Assembly: GCA_965198325.1 (NCBI GenBank)
Contig: CBDAPE010000007.1
Span: 1-15,131 of the forward strand
Direction of reading: 5' to 3'
Source of the DNA: CBDAPE01 sp965198325
Lineage (GTDB): Bacteria > Pseudomonadota > Alphaproteobacteria > UBA828 > JAPUJA01
Length of the DNA stretch: 15,131 bases
The notes below the pieces were generated by a model, which was not told the origin of the DNA, searched no databases, and saw only the letters and a program-made list of their open reading frames with translations. The translations under genes and the position numbers were made by a program. The stretch's first letter is position 1; every line of letters begins with the position of its first letter. Below, in pieces: positions 14,856 through 15,131 of this stretch.

Positions 14856-15131
14856 GACCCGTAACCGGCGTCCCGGACCGCGCGGGCGAGCGTCCGGTGA
14901 CCCCGAAGAAGCGCGGACCCGACCAATGGGCGCCGGTGATCTCGCGGGCGATGGCCGAGAGCGAGCGCCAGGTCTTGCCGTTCCACTCGAATCCGTCTTC
15001 GCTAACCGCCACACTGTGGGTCCGGCCCCCCCATTCCCGGATCAGCCTGCTGCCCGGCTTCGGCCGGGTAACGCGCGCGCGCGCGATGTCACCGTCTTGT
15101 GCGAGGGATCGCGTGAGGGTCGCGAGCCTGC
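14842..15131 (-). CDS. DUF2924 domain protein, 3' part; 5' end beyond window
   Basis: The visible C-terminal 95 or so residues include KPGSRLIREWGGRTHSVAV, then EDGFEWNGKTWRSLSAIA, then REITGAHWSGPRFFGV. These are the conserved DUF2924 blocks. The protein then ends GHDDD at a TAG at 14842-14844. DUF2924 has no established function but is often found directly upstream of serine recombinases in alphaproteobacterial prophages and islands. The same arrangement is seen here: the two genes overlap by 14 bases (8 if the second recombinase ATG is used), so translation is probably coupled. An alternating GC tract near 15072-15085 encodes ARAR and keeps the frame. The 5' end is outside the window. Confidence 0.88.
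   Translation of the reverse strand, partial: RLATLTRSLAQDGDIARARVTRPKPGSRLIREWGGRTHSVAVSEDGFEWNGKTWRSLSAIAREITGAHWSGPRFFGVTGRSPARSGTPVTGHDDD

Noticed and set aside
14856..15014. Upstream extension of the recombinase frame to 15014
   Set aside because: The extra residues are low-complexity and overlap DUF2924 in another frame; DUF2924 homology is clear and the resolvase domain begins after 14855.
1..15131. CRISPR arrays, rRNA genes and insertion-sequence ends
   Set aside because: No regularly spaced repeats, rRNA motifs or transposase genes with terminal inverted repeats were seen.

Overview
The window looks like chromosomal DNA from a GC-rich alphaproteobacterium, possibly Rhodospirillales-like. 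This is inferred from the high-GC codon use, the pyrB-pyrC-plsY-dprA block next to ruvX with a divergent gatCAB operon, Nu-class glutathione transferases, and a DUF2924/serine-recombinase pair. The genus cannot be named from sequence alone.

Left half, minus strand (read 5481 down to 1): ruvX, an FAD-dependent DAO-family oxidoreductase with its own strong ribosome binding site, then pyrB-pyrC (8-base overlap), plsY and the 5' part of dprA, which runs off the window. These cover Holliday-junction/rRNA processing, two steps of pyrimidine synthesis, the first acylation of phospholipid synthesis, and handling of incoming DNA. A good promoter lies so close to pyrB that its mRNA may be leaderless. 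dprA appears to carry a one-base frameshift and a short internal deletion.

Middle, plus strand (5571-12385): gatC-gatA-gatB, overlapping by ATGA, encode the tRNA-dependent amidotransferase. They are followed at short spacings by a zinc-independent quinone-oxidoreductase-like gene, three tandem paralogous Nu-class (YfcG-like) glutathione transferases, and a GYD-family protein. These last five genes form a candidate redox/detoxification cluster with no known function as a unit.

Right end (12424-15131): a complete tRNA-Ser(GCU) gene with its own promoter marks the edge of an accessory region. It is followed by about 480 bases with no convincing gene, including an AT-rich patch with overlapping imperfect palindromes. 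Beyond that, on the minus strand, lie a large serine recombinase broken by an apparent one-base frameshift and, overlapping its start, a DUF2924 gene that runs off the window. This is probably one end of an integrated element or its remnant, with the tRNA gene as a possible integration landmark. I did not find a wholly unknown system. The best leads are the GST array with its partners and the DUF2924-recombinase module.
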